DNA of 64,000 bases from NCBI GenBank assembly GCA_013364255.1, contig CP054936.1, forward strand, positions 4,618,853-4,682,852, written 5' to 3'. The position numbers and the translations under genes are program-made. Numbering within the stretch: position 1 is the first letter of the stretch; every line of letters begins with the position of its first letter. The stretch comes from Streptomyces seoulensis (GTDB lineage: Bacteria > Actinomycetota > Actinomycetes > Streptomycetales > Streptomycetaceae). A model generated the notes under the pieces. The model saw nothing but the letters and a program-made list of their open reading frames with translations, was not told the origin of the DNA and did not search any database. Of the stretch, positions 7,302 through 15,816 are shown in pieces.

Positions 7302-9179
7302 ATGCCGACCCTCGCGCACCTGATCTCCCAGCGCCCGGAGCTACGGCTCCGCTTCCTGGACCCCGCGCACGCCCGCGTCCACGCGGGCGTCCGGGTGACG
7401 GAGGTCGCCGCCGTCCCCCTGCCCCACCCCGCCCCCGGACCGAACGCCCCCCTCGCCTCCGGGACGCTGGCCCTGGTCACCCTGCCCGACGAGCCCACCG
7501 CCCCGCACGGCACGGCCGCCGCCCTCGAACACCTCCTCGGCCACCTGAAGCGGTGCCGGGCCTCGGGACTCGTCCTCCGCTCGCCCGAGGACGCGCCGCA
7601 CGTCCCCACCGCCGTACGCGCCCGGGCCGAGCACCTGAGACTCCCGCTCCTCGTCACCGGCGCCGACACCCCCTGGGCGCCGGTCAACGCCTACCTCCAG
7701 CGGCAGCGGGCGCTGATCGCCGAGCGGCAGGCGGAGCACATGGACGGCCTGCTGCGGACGCTGCCCAACCGGCTCACCGGTCCGGACGCGGTCGAGCGGA
7801 TCGTGTCGTGGCTGGCGGCGGCACTGGACGCGGACGCGGCCGTACGCTCCGACGGCGACCGGTGCGTCCTCGTCTCCGCGCCCGAGGGCGGCGCCAACCT
7901 CGCCCGCGCGGCCGTCCTCGGCCACCGGCCCGCCGACGGCGTCCAGTACCGGATCGTCCGGATGCACGGCGCCGAGGACGAGGCCGTGCTCGCCGTGGCC
8001 GCCCGCCATCCGTTCGACGAGACGGCGGGGCGGCTGATCCAGCACGCGGCCAAGATCCTCGGCCTGTGCGAGCAGGCACGGCGCGACCACCACGCCGCCG
8101 TGCTGGCGCCCCGGGCGGTCAGCCAGGCCGCCACCCAGCTCCTGCTCGGCGGGCAGACCGTCACCGGCCAGGTCGTGGCCGGCACGATATCCCGGCAGCT
8201 GATGGACACCGACGAGGTCGTCGTCCGCGTCATCGACACCGGCGCGCGCACCCGGCAGCCGACCCTCGAACTGTGCGAACGCACCCTGCACGGCAAGGCG
8301 TTGGTCTCCCCCTGCCCCGGCAAGGACCAGCAGATCATCGTGATCGCGCCGGCCGCGCGCGACGACGCGGTGGAGGACGACCTGCGCCGGATCGTCGGCA
8401 GCCGGGACTGGCTGCTCATGGGCGCGAGCACCCCGTACGCCCTCGAAGCCAGCGGCGCCGGCTACGCGGAGGCGGCGGAGGCGGTGCGCACCGCGGCGCG
8501 CTCACCGGAGCGGATCAGTGTCGGCGCGGAACCCAAGTGCGCGCCGCTGCTGCCCCGGCGCGCCGCCCGCGTCTGGGCCCGGTCGCTGCTCGCCCCGCTG
8601 CTGACGGCGCCGGAGCACACCACGCTCCTGCACTCGCTGCCCACGGGGCTGTCGTTCAAGGGGACGGAGGCCGCCAAGGGGCTCCAGATCCACCGCAACA
8701 CCCTGCGCAACCGGCTCGACCGCGCGGCGGCGCTGCTCGGCCTCGACTTCGACCGGCTCAACGACCGCGTCCTGGTCCTGCTGGCCCTCAACATCCTCGC
8801 GCTGCCCGCGCCCGAGGACGACGCCCCCGATCCGCCCGCCCCCGCCCTCGCCGACCTCCTGGCGGGCCCGGAGATCAGGAACTGGGCCCAGCACCGGCTG
8901 CGGGCCCTGCACACCGGTCACCGCGCCCTGCTGGAGACGTTGCGGGTGTGGCTGGAGAACGACCTGTCGGTCCGGCTGACGGCCCGCGCACTCGCCCTGT
9001 CCGCCTCGACGGTACGGGCGCACACGGACCGGGCCGCGCGGCTGCTCGGCATGGGCGTGACGGCGGAGTTCGTCTCGGTCCACGACACCGACGTGGTCGG
9101 CATCGCCGACGTCTACGTCGCCGCACACCTGCTGACGGGCGCCCCGGCGCTGACGGACGCGCCGACGACGACGCCCTGA
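7302..9179 (+). CDS. PucR/CdaR-family transcriptional regulator with two C-terminal HTH modules
   Basis: This is a 625-residue regulator. Residues 1-150 resemble the PucR N-terminal ligand domain (MPTLAHLISQRPELRLRFLD). The middle holds a CdaR/GGDEF-like region. The first PucR C-terminal helix-turn-helix is around LSFKGTEAAKGLQIHRNTLRN (about residue 450). A second, similar module follows near the end (LSVRLTARALALSASTVRAH). The ATG is preceded by GGAGCAGGGG. The family usually has one such HTH, so the tandem pair is unusual. The gene starts 194 nt after the crotonase, so the operon probably ends before it. It may regulate its neighbours, but nothing in the sequence names a ligand. Confidence 0.83.
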   Translation: MPTLAHLISQRPELRLRFLDPAHARVHAGVRVTEVAAVPLPHPAPGPNAPLASGTLALVTLPDEPTAPHGTAAALEHLLGHLKRCRASGLVLRSPEDAPHVPTAVRARAEHLRLPLLVTGADTPWAPVNAYLQRQRALIAERQAEHMDGLLRTLPNRLTGPDAVERIVSWLAAALDADAAVRSDGDRCVLVSAPEGGANLARAAVLGHRPADGVQYRIVRMHGAEDEAVLAVAARHPFDETAGRLIQHAAKILGLCEQARRDHHAAVLAPRAVSQAATQLLLGGQTVTGQVVAGTISRQLMDTDEVVVRVIDTGARTRQPTLELCERTLHGKALVSPCPGKDQQIIVIAPAARDDAVEDDLRRIVGSRDWLLMGASTPYALEASGAGYAEAAEAVRTAARSPERISVGAEPKCAPLLPRRAARVWARSLLAPLLTAPEHTTLLHSLPTGLSFKGTEAAKGLQIHRNTLRNRLDRAAALLGLDFDRLNDRVLVLLALNILALPAPEDDAPDPPAPALADLLAGPEIRNWAQHRLRALHTGHRALLETLRVWLENDLSVRLTARALALSASTVRAHTDRAARLLGMGVTAEFVSVHDTDVVGIADVYVAAHLLTGAPALTDAPTTTP

Positions 9180-9249
9180 CAGTGCAGATCGACGGCGCGG
9201 GGCCCGCGAGATGTGCATCTGTGCGATGGCCCGGGGCGACGGCCCCCCT

Positions 9250-9732
9250 CTAACGTGGGTCCTGCCCGACGGGGCCCGAACGGGCCGGGTCCGGGACCCG
9301 TACGGGGGACGGGCCCCGGCCCCGGCCATGGTGACCCCTCGCCTCCGCGACCGTGAACCGCGCCCACACGCACTTCCGGTACGGCTCCTGGCGGCAGCCC
9401 CACGTATCGGACAGGGCCGCCACCAGGGCCAGGCCGCGGCCGCCCTCCTCGTGCGGTGCGGAGTCGTGCGGCCGGGGGAGCCGGTCGCGATCCGGGTCGG
9501 AGACCTCCAGGACGAGGTCCGCGCCGTCCAGGGTGAGCGCGATCTCCACCTGGGCGTAGCTGATCCGGCAGTGGAGCACGGCGTTGGTGACGAGCTCGCT
9601 GGTCGACAGGGCGACCGTGTCGGCGAGTTCGTCGCTGACGCCCCAGTCCGCGAGGACCTTGCGGGCGTACTGCCGAGCCGTCGGCACGTGCCGTCGGCGC
9701 GCGGGGATGCGGAACGTTGTGGTTGCGGGCAT
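9250..9732 (-). CDS. Anti-sigma factor-like ATP-binding protein (RsbW/HATPase_c family)
   Basis: This 160-residue single-domain HATPase has an N-box SELVTNAVLHC, SDPDRDRLPRP (G1 region), and GGRGLALVAALSDTWG at the lid and G2. The start is put at Met (FRIPARRRHVPTARQ follows) because the family begins there. A GTG at 9792 in the same frame would add 20 residues and run through the intergenic inverted repeats. It is divergent from an XRE regulator gene followed by DUF397, the usual Streptomyces trio (WhiJ-like loci). The target sigma factor, if any, is unknown. Confidence 0.85.
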   Translation of the reverse strand: MPATTTFRIPARRRHVPTARQYARKVLADWGVSDELADTVALSTSELVTNAVLHCRISYAQVEIALTLDGADLVLEVSDPDRDRLPRPHDSAPHEEGGRGLALVAALSDTWGCRQEPYRKCVWARFTVAEARGHHGRGRGPSPVRVPDPARSGPVGQDPR

Positions 9733-9752
9733 GGCCCGGAAGCTACGGCCGC

Positions 9753-9791
9753 ATTCAGAGTGACTGCAATCAGCTTCACTGAATACATTCA
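9753..9791. promoter_or_regulatory. Inverted repeats between the divergent anti-sigma-like and XRE genes
   Basis: TGAAT-AC-ATTCA (9780-9791) is an inverted repeat with a 2-nt spacer, and ATTCAGAGTGA (from 9753) is nearly the inverse of TCACTGAAT (9776-9784). TTCACT recurs 13 nt apart. They sit 48-80 nt before each start, which suits an operator bound by the XRE protein. Its function is inferred from position. Confidence 0.5.
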
Positions 9792-9870
9792 CTTGTCCAC
9801 TCGATCGAGTGATGCGCTCTCAGAGTTGGTTGCCGCTGTGGCATCGTGGCCGGCAACGAGGGGAGGGCCC

Positions 9871-10740
9871 ATGCCCGCAGGTGGACGTCCGACCGTGCGC
9901 AGTCGGCGCCTGGGTACGGCACTCAGGCAGTACCGGCAGGCCGCCAGGATGGACCAGCCGCAGGCTGCCGAGATCATCGCCGCGAGCCAGGCCAGGATCA
10001 GCAGGCTGGAGAGCGGGCACGTCACCGCTCGCGTCATCGAAGTGCGGCTGCTGCTGGACGCGTACGGCGTCGGCGACGCCGACGTGCGGACCAAGCTGGA
10101 GAACCTGGCCAAGCACTCCAAGAACCGCGGCTGGTGGCTCGAACACGCGGAACACCTGCGACCGGACTACGTCGACCACATCGCCCTGGAGGACGATGCG
10201 ACGTACATCCGTGAGTGGCAGCCGGTCATGGTGCCGGGGCTGCTGCAAACGCCGTCCTACGCGGAGGCGGCCATCGCGAGCGGCCCGCACTTCATCGATC
10301 CCGAGCGTGTCGCTCAGCTGGTGAAGGTGCGCATGGGACGGCAGGCGAAGATCGAAGAAGGCGGGGCGTCCTACACGGCCATCGTCTCGGAAGCGGTGAT
10401 CGCGCACCCGCTGGTGAGCGTCGAGGTCCACCGCGAGCAACTGTCCGCGATCCTCGGAATCGGGAAACGGAAGAACGTCACCGTCCAGGTACTGCCGTTC
10501 AGCGCGGGCGTCCTGGTCGGATACACCTCCGCCTTCTCCTCCTTCAGCTTCGACGAGGAGCCGACGGTCGAAGCGGTGACGATGGACAACCTACGAGGCA
10601 CGTCCGTACTGGAAGGTCCTGAGGACCTCGCCGCTTACGCCAACGCATACGACCTACTACGATCGTCGGCATTGGCACCGGACGCGAGTGCGAAGCTCAT
10701 CCGGGACACGCTGCGGAGCCTGAAGGAAGACACATCGTGA
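9871..10740 (+). CDS. XRE-family HTH regulator with DUF5753-type domain (WhiJ-like)
   Basis: This 289-residue protein starts MPAGGRPTVRSRRLGTALRQ. The N-terminal XRE helix-turn-helix includes MDQPQAAEIIAASQARISRLESG (about 32-54). The rest is the Scr1/DUF5753-type ligand domain (IREWQPVMVPGLLQTPSYAEA, then VTVQVLPFSAGVL and FSSFSFDEEP). The Shine-Dalgarno GGGGAGG ends 4-5 nt before the ATG. The stop overlaps the GTG of a DUF397 gene by 4 nt. Proteins of this kind act with a small DUF397 partner to control development or secondary metabolism in Streptomyces. The regulon here is unknown. Confidence 0.9.
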   Translation: MPAGGRPTVRSRRLGTALRQYRQAARMDQPQAAEIIAASQARISRLESGHVTARVIEVRLLLDAYGVGDADVRTKLENLAKHSKNRGWWLEHAEHLRPDYVDHIALEDDATYIREWQPVMVPGLLQTPSYAEAAIASGPHFIDPERVAQLVKVRMGRQAKIEEGGASYTAIVSEAVIAHPLVSVEVHREQLSAILGIGKRKNVTVQVLPFSAGVLVGYTSAFSSFSFDEEPTVEAVTMDNLRGTSVLEGPEDLAAYANAYDLLRSSALAPDASAKLIRDTLRSLKEDTS

Positions 10741-10913
10741 CCGAGGTTGTAAGCCCCTTCCGGAAATCGTCGTACTCGGGGCAGGAGAACAACTGCGTAG
10801 AGGTCGCCGCCACGGGTCCCGGTGGCCGTGCCGTCCGTGACAGCAAGCGGCAGGGCGGCCCCCTCCTCACCGTCTCCGGTGACAGCTGGCGCGCGTTCCT
10901 GCGGCAGTTCTGA
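10737..10913 (+). CDS. DUF397 small protein
   Basis: This 58-residue protein was read directly from the sequence. It begins with GTG overlapping the XRE stop (GTGA) and shows every DUF397 landmark: FRKSSYSG, NNCVEVA, AVRDSKRQGGP, SWRAFL. DUF397 proteins are the co-encoded partners of Scr1/WhiJ-type XRE regulators. A terminator follows 21 nt after the stop. Confidence 0.92.
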   Translation: MTEVVSPFRKSSYSGQENNCVEVAATGPGGRAVRDSKRQGGPLLTVSGDSWRAFLRQF

Positions 10914-10934
10914 GGGCCCGCGCTTCGAGAAGGC

Positions 10935-10970
10935 GGGCGCCCGGCCGAACGGCCGGGCGCCCGTTGGTTG
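10935..10970. terminator. Terminator between DUF397 and the cellulase gene
   Basis: Perfect 12-bp stem (10935-10946 with 10951-10962), GAAC loop, then GTTGGTTGTT on the plus strand. It lies between convergent genes and may serve both. Confidence 0.85.
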
Positions 10971-10985
10971 TTCAGCCGACAGGTG

Positions 10986-12557
10986 TCACGACGCCGTGCA
11001 GCTCACCGTAGGGGCGGCGGCGCCGCCCGGGGCGCCGCCGAAGCCGAAGCCGGCCGAACCGCCCGGCGCCACCGCGCCGTTGTGCGCGGCGTTCACCGCC
11101 GTCACGCTCCCGCCGCTCTGCGTGTACGTCGCGTTCCAGATGTTGGTGATCTTCTGGGCGCCGGGCCAGGTCCACGTCACCTTCCAGGACTTGATCGCCA
11201 CCGTGCCCGAATTCCGGACTGTCACCGCGGCGTTGAAGCCGCTGCCCCAGTCGTCGCTGACGGTGTACGCGGCCGTGCAGGCGGGGGCGCTGCCACCGCC
11301 GCCGCCGTCGTCACCGCCACCACCGCCGCCGCCACCGCCGCCCGCCGGGAAGCCGGGGGCCTTGATGCTCGCCAGGTAGCCGTCCTTGACGGTGTCCACC
11401 GTCTGCCAGTCGTCCTTCAGGATGCCGCCCGTGTCACCCGAGTCCGGGTTCCACGACCAGAACGTCCACTGGAAGCTGTCCGCGCCGTTCGCCGACGTCG
11501 GCCGCAGATAACTCACCAGCGCCGACAGCCACTTCTGGTCGACCGTGGACTGGAGCGTCGTGCCGAACTCCCCCACCCACACGGGTGCGATGTTCTGCTT
11601 GAAGACGTAGCCCCAGTACTTGTCCCACACGCCCGGCATGTTCGCCGGGAAGGACGGGTCGCTGAACCAGCTCTGCTGGGCGACGCTGGTGGCGTAGTCG
11701 TGGGCGGAGTACACGACCCGGTTCGCCACGTCCAGGCGCACCGGGTACTGGCCGACGCCCATCAGGTTGCCGCCCCACCAGCCGGAGACGCCGCCCACCG
11801 TCTGCACGCCCTCCACGAAGATCAGCAGACTGGGGTTCACGGAGAGCACCGCGTTGCCCGCCCGCTCGGCGGCCAGCCGCCAGTCGGTCGCCTGGTCGCC
11901 GCAGCCCCAGCAGGCCGGATCGTGCGGCTCGTTGTGCAGGTCGATGCCGATGACCGTGTCCTGGCCCTGGTAACGGGTCGCCAGCGCCTTCAGGTTGGCG
12001 ATCCACGTCGACTCCGGCACGGCCGAGGTGTACCAGAGCGCCGACTGACCGCCGGAGTCCGGGCGGTGGCGGTCCAGGATGACCTTCAGGCCGTCCTGCC
12101 CCGCGTACGCCACGATCTTGTCCATGACCTGCAACGGGGTCAGGCCCTGCAAGTCGGCGTTCATGTTGTTGAAGTTGATGCTGTCGGCCGTCGTGCCGGC
12201 CTTGAGGACGTCGTCGCTGTAGGGCAGCCGGATGGTGTTGTAGCCCAGCGACTTCATCTGGTCGATCATGCTCTTGTAGTCGCGCGACCACAGGCCGTGC
12301 ACCACGTGATTGCCGGTCTCGAAGCCGAACCAGTTGACGCCGGCGATCCGGACCGGGTTCCCGGCCGCGTCCAGGATCTGACGGCCGCTGGTGTGCCAGT
12401 AGCCGGCCCCGGCGGCCGTGCCCGCGGCGGCGCTCTGCCGCCCGAGGGCGGCGGCGTCGGCCGCGTGCGCGGTCGCCGCCGCGCCGAGGCCCGCGCCCAG
12501 CGGTATCAGGAGCGCCGCGGCGGCAGTGCACAGCGCTCTACGCATGCTGCGGAACAT
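10986..12557 (-). CDS. Secreted GH5 cellulase with C-terminal CBM2
   Basis: This is a 523-residue secreted endoglucanase. It has a signal peptide (RRALC then a long hydrophobic run, likely cleavage after ATAHA, residue 32) and a GH5 catalytic domain at about 52-400. The acid/base is Glu210 (DLHNEPHD) and the nucleophile Glu330 (VWVGEFGT). A Gly-rich linker with Asp-Asp (405-424) leads to a family 2 cellulose-binding module (427-523) with Cys at both ends (APACTAAY, SCTAS) and WTWPG. Start: Met at 12557 has AGAGGAAG upstream; a second Met four codons later is possible. A CebR-type palindrome lies 38-53 nt before the start, implying induction by cello-oligosaccharides. Confidence 0.95.
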   Translation of the reverse strand: MFRSMRRALCTAAAALLIPLGAGLGAAATAHAADAAALGRQSAAAGTAAGAGYWHTSGRQILDAAGNPVRIAGVNWFGFETGNHVVHGLWSRDYKSMIDQMKSLGYNTIRLPYSDDVLKAGTTADSINFNNMNADLQGLTPLQVMDKIVAYAGQDGLKVILDRHRPDSGGQSALWYTSAVPESTWIANLKALATRYQGQDTVIGIDLHNEPHDPACWGCGDQATDWRLAAERAGNAVLSVNPSLLIFVEGVQTVGGVSGWWGGNLMGVGQYPVRLDVANRVVYSAHDYATSVAQQSWFSDPSFPANMPGVWDKYWGYVFKQNIAPVWVGEFGTTLQSTVDQKWLSALVSYLRPTSANGADSFQWTFWSWNPDSGDTGGILKDDWQTVDTVKDGYLASIKAPGFPAGGGGGGGGGGDDGGGGGSAPACTAAYTVSDDWGSGFNAAVTVRNSGTVAIKSWKVTWTWPGAQKITNIWNATYTQSGGSVTAVNAAHNGAVAPGGSAGFGFGGAPGGAAAPTVSCTAS

Positions 12558-12594
12558 GTCGCTGCTTCCTCTCGGAGGCGCGGGCCGGAACTAT

Positions 12595-12610
12595 ATGGGA
12601 GCGCTCCCAT
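12595..12610. promoter_or_regulatory. CebR-type operator of the cellulase gene
   Basis: The 16-bp perfect palindrome contains TGGGAGCGCTCCCA (12596-12609). This is the established binding sequence of CebR/CelR, the LacI-family repressors of cellulase genes released by cellobiose. Confidence 0.92.
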
Positions 12611-12787
12611 TCCCGCCCCTCCATGGAACCCAGGTCCCACCGGCCCGTCAAGACCGCGGACGGCACAGGTGTGCCCCCGGGTCTGCCCCCGCGGCCCTGC
12701 CGGACGGGGCGGGCAGGCGGTAGGGAGGTGAGCAGGGGAGGTCACACCCCTCGGAACCACCGTCTCCGTGCCGCACCGGGAGTTCGC

Positions 12788-14731
12788 ATGCGCAGCCAGG
12801 ACCAGTCCAAGGACCCGAGCGGGCGCACCGCGGGCGCGGTCCGGACTCCGCGCGTCCAGGCCGCCGTACCCCCGCGGCACGCCGTCGCCGCCCGCTCCCC
12901 GCAGGCGCTCCTCGCCCTCCAGCGGACGGCCGGGAACGCCGCGGTGGTGCAGCTGGCGGCGGAGCAGGACGGCGCGGCCGAGCGGGACGGCGGGGCCGCG
13001 CACTCCGTCGACCGGGTGCTCCGCTCGGCGGGCGCACCGCTCGACGGCGCCGTGCGGCGGGACATGGAGCAACGGCTCGGCGCGGACTTCGGGGACGTGC
13101 GCCTGCACACCGACGCCGCCGCCCGGCAGTCGGCCGCGCAGGTGGGCGCGCGGGCGTACACCTCGGGCAGCCATGTGGTGATCGGCGACGGCGGCGGTGA
13201 CCGGCACACCCTCGCCCACGAGCTGACGCACGTCATCCAGCAGCGCAGCGGCCCGGTCGCGGGCACCGACCACGGCGACGGGCTGCGCGTCAGCGACCCC
13301 TCGGACTCCTACGAGCGGGCGGCGGAGGACAACGCCCGCCGGGCGCTGGCCGCTTCCCCGTCGCCCACCGCGGCGGACCCGGCCGCCCACGAGGGGCACG
13401 CGCACCACCACGACGGGCCCGCGCACCACCACGCGGACAACGGCCCCGCGCCGGCCGTCCAGCGCGTCCGCTCCGGCCGCCCCACCGGTCTCACCACCGC
13501 CGGCGGCGACGACGCGTACTTCACCACCCAGTCCCCGGAGGGCGTACTGCGCGACGGCCGGTCGCCGGGCGGTCTGATCGGCCACCGGGTGGACCACGTG
13601 GACGCCCAGGACCACCACCCCGGCGACGTCAGCCTGCGGATCTCGGACGACGGCACCCTCGCCGTCCACGACACCGAGCGGGAGCCGAAGGAGTTCTATG
13701 CCACGAACGCCGTGTTCCAGCACGCCGTGCAGCAGCTCGCCCAGTCCGGCAGCCACTACACGCTCGTGCAGGGCGGCGCGCAGATCAAGACCGAGGCCGG
13801 GACGCTGACCAAGGTCACCCCGGTCACGGCGGACCCCGCCACCCGGCGGATGGCCGGCGGCTTCGCCGACCTGGTGCGGGTGCAGTGCATCGACGTGGCG
13901 CGCGAGGTGGTGGGCAGCCGCCGGATGGACGTGGTCACGGCCGGCGGCGGCACCGCCGCGTGGGGCGCGAACGCGGGCCCCGGTCTCGCCCACCACCTCG
14001 CCGGGAGCGTCCGCTCCGGCGACGCCACCGACGGCGCGGCCGCCGCGACCGCAGCCGGCGCCGGCCCGGACCGCCCCGAGCGGGAGGTCGCCCGTGACTA
14101 CGGCACCGCCCTGCGCGAGCACCCCGCCGAGGCCGACGCGGCCGCCCGGGACATGGGCGTCAACCGGCACGCCCGCCCCGAGGTCGGCGAGGGCATCGCC
14201 ACCCTCTCGGTCGGCAGCGACGACAAGCTCGACTACGCGACGGCGCCCGCCGGCCAGGACCACACCGACCGCACCGACGTGGACGTGTGGAACTACCACT
14301 TCGCCGGGGTCGTCGCCCGCAGTCTCGACGGCGCGGACTGGGTCACGCTGGAGAACTACACCCGCAACCAGAACGCCCAGCGGGCTTTGAGCCAGCTGGA
14401 GGGCCGGCTGATCGGCGCCTACCGGGAGAAGACCAAGTCCCTCCTGAACAGCTTCCGGGGCAAGGAGCCGCCGCAGGGCGGCCTGGAGAGCGCCCGGGTC
14501 ATCGAGATGATCCAGAAGCTCGCCGACACCACCCGCAACCGGGCGATGCAGGAGTACCAGGCCCTCGGCACCGACCAACTCGCCTGGCAGGGCAAGTGGT
14601 TCTTCCGCCTCTACGGCTCGCAGGCCGGCGAGACCTTCCACGACAAGCAGTACGCCTCCGGCACCGGCGACTTCGTCAACCCGCTCACCGTACGGGTGCG
14701 CCGCCAGACCGACGCCACGGATGACGCGTAA
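12788..14731 (+). CDS. DUF4157-domain protein, possible contractile-injection-system cargo
   Basis: This 647-residue protein has a basic disordered N-terminus with ALLALQRTAGNAAVVQ and then DUF4157 (about 77-160), including RLGADFGDVRLHTD and the zincin-like motif HELTH (His144, Glu145, His148). A His-rich linker follows (HAHHHDGPAHHHADN). The C-terminal part is a separate domain: Cys367 in VQCIDVAREV, His504 in DVWNYHFAGVV, then VTLENYTRN and WFFRLYGSQ. The spacing of Cys, His and Asn/Glu looks like a papain/NlpC-type site; this is inference. DUF4157 is known from effectors and associated proteins of extracellular contractile injection systems. The ATG has GGGAG upstream; the open frame further upstream looks non-coding. 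Confidence 0.8.
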   Translation: MRSQDQSKDPSGRTAGAVRTPRVQAAVPPRHAVAARSPQALLALQRTAGNAAVVQLAAEQDGAAERDGGAAHSVDRVLRSAGAPLDGAVRRDMEQRLGADFGDVRLHTDAAARQSAAQVGARAYTSGSHVVIGDGGGDRHTLAHELTHVIQQRSGPVAGTDHGDGLRVSDPSDSYERAAEDNARRALAASPSPTAADPAAHEGHAHHHDGPAHHHADNGPAPAVQRVRSGRPTGLTTAGGDDAYFTTQSPEGVLRDGRSPGGLIGHRVDHVDAQDHHPGDVSLRISDDGTLAVHDTEREPKEFYATNAVFQHAVQQLAQSGSHYTLVQGGAQIKTEAGTLTKVTPVTADPATRRMAGGFADLVRVQCIDVAREVVGSRRMDVVTAGGGTAAWGANAGPGLAHHLAGSVRSGDATDGAAAATAAGAGPDRPEREVARDYGTALREHPAEADAAARDMGVNRHARPEVGEGIATLSVGSDDKLDYATAPAGQDHTDRTDVDVWNYHFAGVVARSLDGADWVTLENYTRNQNAQRALSQLEGRLIGAYREKTKSLLNSFRGKEPPQGGLESARVIEMIQKLADTTRNRAMQEYQALGTDQLAWQGKWFFRLYGSQAGETFHDKQYASGTGDFVNPLTVRVRRQTDATDDA

Positions 14732-14739
14732 GTCCCCCG

Positions 14740-15717
14740 TCACCTACGGCGCTTGAGCCGCCCCAGCCCGAACAGGGCGGCCACCGCGAGCAGGACGACC
14801 ACCGCGCCGGTCTTGACCGTGCCGCCGAGGCCGCCGCCGCCCGATCCGGAAGCCGAGGAAGTCGCCTTCCCCGCAGGCGACTTGGCGTCTCCCCCGCCGG
14901 GCGCCTTCTCGGCCTGGACGGGGCTGTCCGCGCCCTCGCTGCCGTACAGCAGCTTGGCGCCGTCGGCGGTGTACGTGACCGACTCGCCCTGGCGCTGGAG
15001 GGGCACGTCGAGCCGGCCGGCGCGCTTGATCCGGCCGCCGTTCCAGTCGTAGTAGACGCCGCCGAAGTAGCCGCGCACGGCGAGCCGCGTGCCGTCGGGC
15101 GAGAAGGCGGCGTCGGTGGCCCACAGGTCGACGGGGGCGACCGGCTTGAAGATGTTGGCGCCCGAGGTGGACAGGTGGGCGGGGCCCTCGAAGAGGTGGC
15201 CGCCGTCCTCGTTCTTGTCGACGATGTAGACGCGCCCGGTCTTCGGGTGCACGGCCAGCGACTCGGCGTTGCGCGGCCCGTCCGCGTACTTCACGACGTA
15301 CTGCGTCGCCCGGATCGTCTGGTCCTTGAGCACCTTGGGCTCGGGCAGCTGGTAGATCCACACGTAGGGCCAGGTGCCGCCGAGGTTGTCGCCGATGTCG
15401 CCGACGTAGATCTCGTTGCCGGGGCCGATGGAGATGGCCTCCACGTCGCGGGGCCTGCCGACGCCGCTGAGGGTGACCGTGGCGACGGTCTTGCCGGTCC
15501 TGCCGTCCACGGCATAGATGTAGGGGCCGTCGTCGCTGTCGTTGTGGGTCCAGTAGACGCCGGGGTGCAGGTGCGAGGCGGCGAGGCCGCTGGATTCCTT
15601 GATCCGCGGGTCGCTGATCGTGAAACCGCCGTCGCCGTCGGCGGCCGAGGCGGACACGGGCACGGCGAAGGCGCCCACGAGGAGGGCCCCGGCGAGCAGG
15701 GCGAGCGGTCGGCGCAT
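14740..15717 (-). CDS. Secreted, C-terminally anchored beta-propeller-like protein
   Basis: This 325-residue protein has a signal peptide (MRRPLALLAGALLVG, cleavage near SASA) and a WD40/NHL-like body with repeats such as NEIYVGDIGDN, KTGRVYIVDKN and DGTRLAVRGYFGG. A Gly/Ser linker, one membrane helix (TGAVVVLLAVAALFGLG) and a basic tail KRRR follow. No LPxTG motif is visible, so anchoring would be by the helix. It probably faces outward. The substrate and role are unknown. It converges on the DUF4157 gene with 8 nt between the stops. Confidence 0.75.
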   Translation of the reverse strand: MRRPLALLAGALLVGAFAVPVSASAADGDGGFTISDPRIKESSGLAASHLHPGVYWTHNDSDDGPYIYAVDGRTGKTVATVTLSGVGRPRDVEAISIGPGNEIYVGDIGDNLGGTWPYVWIYQLPEPKVLKDQTIRATQYVVKYADGPRNAESLAVHPKTGRVYIVDKNEDGGHLFEGPAHLSTSGANIFKPVAPVDLWATDAAFSPDGTRLAVRGYFGGVYYDWNGGRIKRAGRLDVPLQRQGESVTYTADGAKLLYGSEGADSPVQAEKAPGGGDAKSPAGKATSSASGSGGGGLGGTVKTGAVVVLLAVAALFGLGRLKRRR

Positions 15718-15816
15718 GCCCCAAGCCTGCCATCCCGCACGGCGGTTCAGGACGGGTGGCGGGCCTCACACCGGTCCGGTGGTCCGGCCGCCGCCCCGAT
15801 CACCGATGATGAGCGG

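Noticed and set aside
12623..12787. N-terminal extension of the DUF4157 frame
   Set aside because: Codons 1-55 look non-coding, the CebR operator and promoter region lie just upstream, and the Met at 12788 has a Shine-Dalgarno.
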